52,223 nucleotides of DNA from Perkinsus olseni (lineage: Eukaryota > Perkinsozoa > Perkinsida > Perkinsidae): assembly GCA_013115135.1 (NCBI GenBank), contig JABANP010000381.1:1-52223 (forward strand). The letters are read 5' to 3'. Below are positions 52,129 to 52,223 of this stretch, piece after piece. The notes beneath the pieces are model-generated. The model searched no databases and was not told the origin of the DNA. It worked only from the letters and a program-made list of their open reading frames with translations. Numbering within the stretch: the first letter of the stretch is position 1; each line of letters starts with the position of its first letter. Made by a program: the position numbers and the translations under genes.

Positions 52129-52223
52129 GGACTGGCTTTGACCGAGAGTAGTTCAAATTGAGCTGTTCAATTGTCCGCAGATGGGTCGGCGGATGAAGCC
52201 TCCTATCGACCAAAGTAAGAGTT
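52129..52223. other. Window edge, no gene seen
   Basis: The final 95 nt lie upstream of the minus-strand gene at 52128. Nothing recognisable. Confidence 0.3.

Overview
The window is nuclear DNA from an intron-rich eukaryote. Most genes are broken into many short exons by GT-AG introns, often only 40-60 nt long, on both strands. The gene set (nuclear pore, spliceosome, PP2A scaffold, ESCRT-III, mitochondrial LETM1 and Lon), compact GC-balanced spacers and small fast-evolving secreted families suggest an alveolate protist, most likely Perkinsus or a dinoflagellate relative. That assignment is inference; no rRNA or spliced-leader gene is visible.

Layout. 163-1533 (+) is an intronless SLC19-type folate/thiamine transporter. 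3090-4064 (+) is an ESCRT-III Vps2/CHMP2 gene. 4221-7254 (+) is the FG nucleoporin Nup62. 7452-9521 (+) is a CCCH zinc-finger protein. 10111-11518 (+) is a secreted-type ankyrin protein. 12606-13924 (+) is an unrecognised secreted protein. 14966-17804 (-) is the U4/U6 snRNP protein Prp4 and 18159-21778 (-) is the PP2A scaffold subunit A. 22594-23813 (+) is a Gly/Pro-rich putative membrane protein. 24029-28827 (+) LETM1 and 29223-37697 (+) mitochondrial Lon lie head to tail and share duplicated promoter and transit-peptide exons. 38485-40991 (+) is an S10 serine carboxypeptidase with altered substrate-binding residues. From 41 kb on, the sequence is less conserved: fragmentary genes on both strands, a frameshifted small secreted protein, and a DUF3431-like gene (- strand, 49.9-51.2 kb) with a decayed relative near 46.7 kb.

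The most unusual signal is in the introns. Five introns in three unrelated genes carry tRNA-like sequence (B-box/T-arm, sometimes more), in either orientation relative to the host gene. In several of these the tRNA-like sequence makes up most of the intron. Two of them, in PP2A-A and LETM1, share an identical 17-mer. A second set of introns in Prp4, PP2A-A and LETM1 shares a 12-13 nt motif, GCTTCGCTCCGCC. Together these suggest that mobile, intron-generating ('introner') elements, at least one family of them tRNA-derived, have seeded introns here. A third signal is an identical 18-mer upstream of three different genes that looks like a compact branch point plus 3' splice site, possibly a spliced-leader acceptor or core promoter element.

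Most genes are independent housekeeping genes. The one visible functional and evolutionary link is LETM1-Lon: two mitochondrial proteins whose N-terminal targeting exons come from one segmental duplication. Exon boundaries were inferred by eye from reading frame, splice sites and remembered family motifs, so spans are good but some junctions are approximate.
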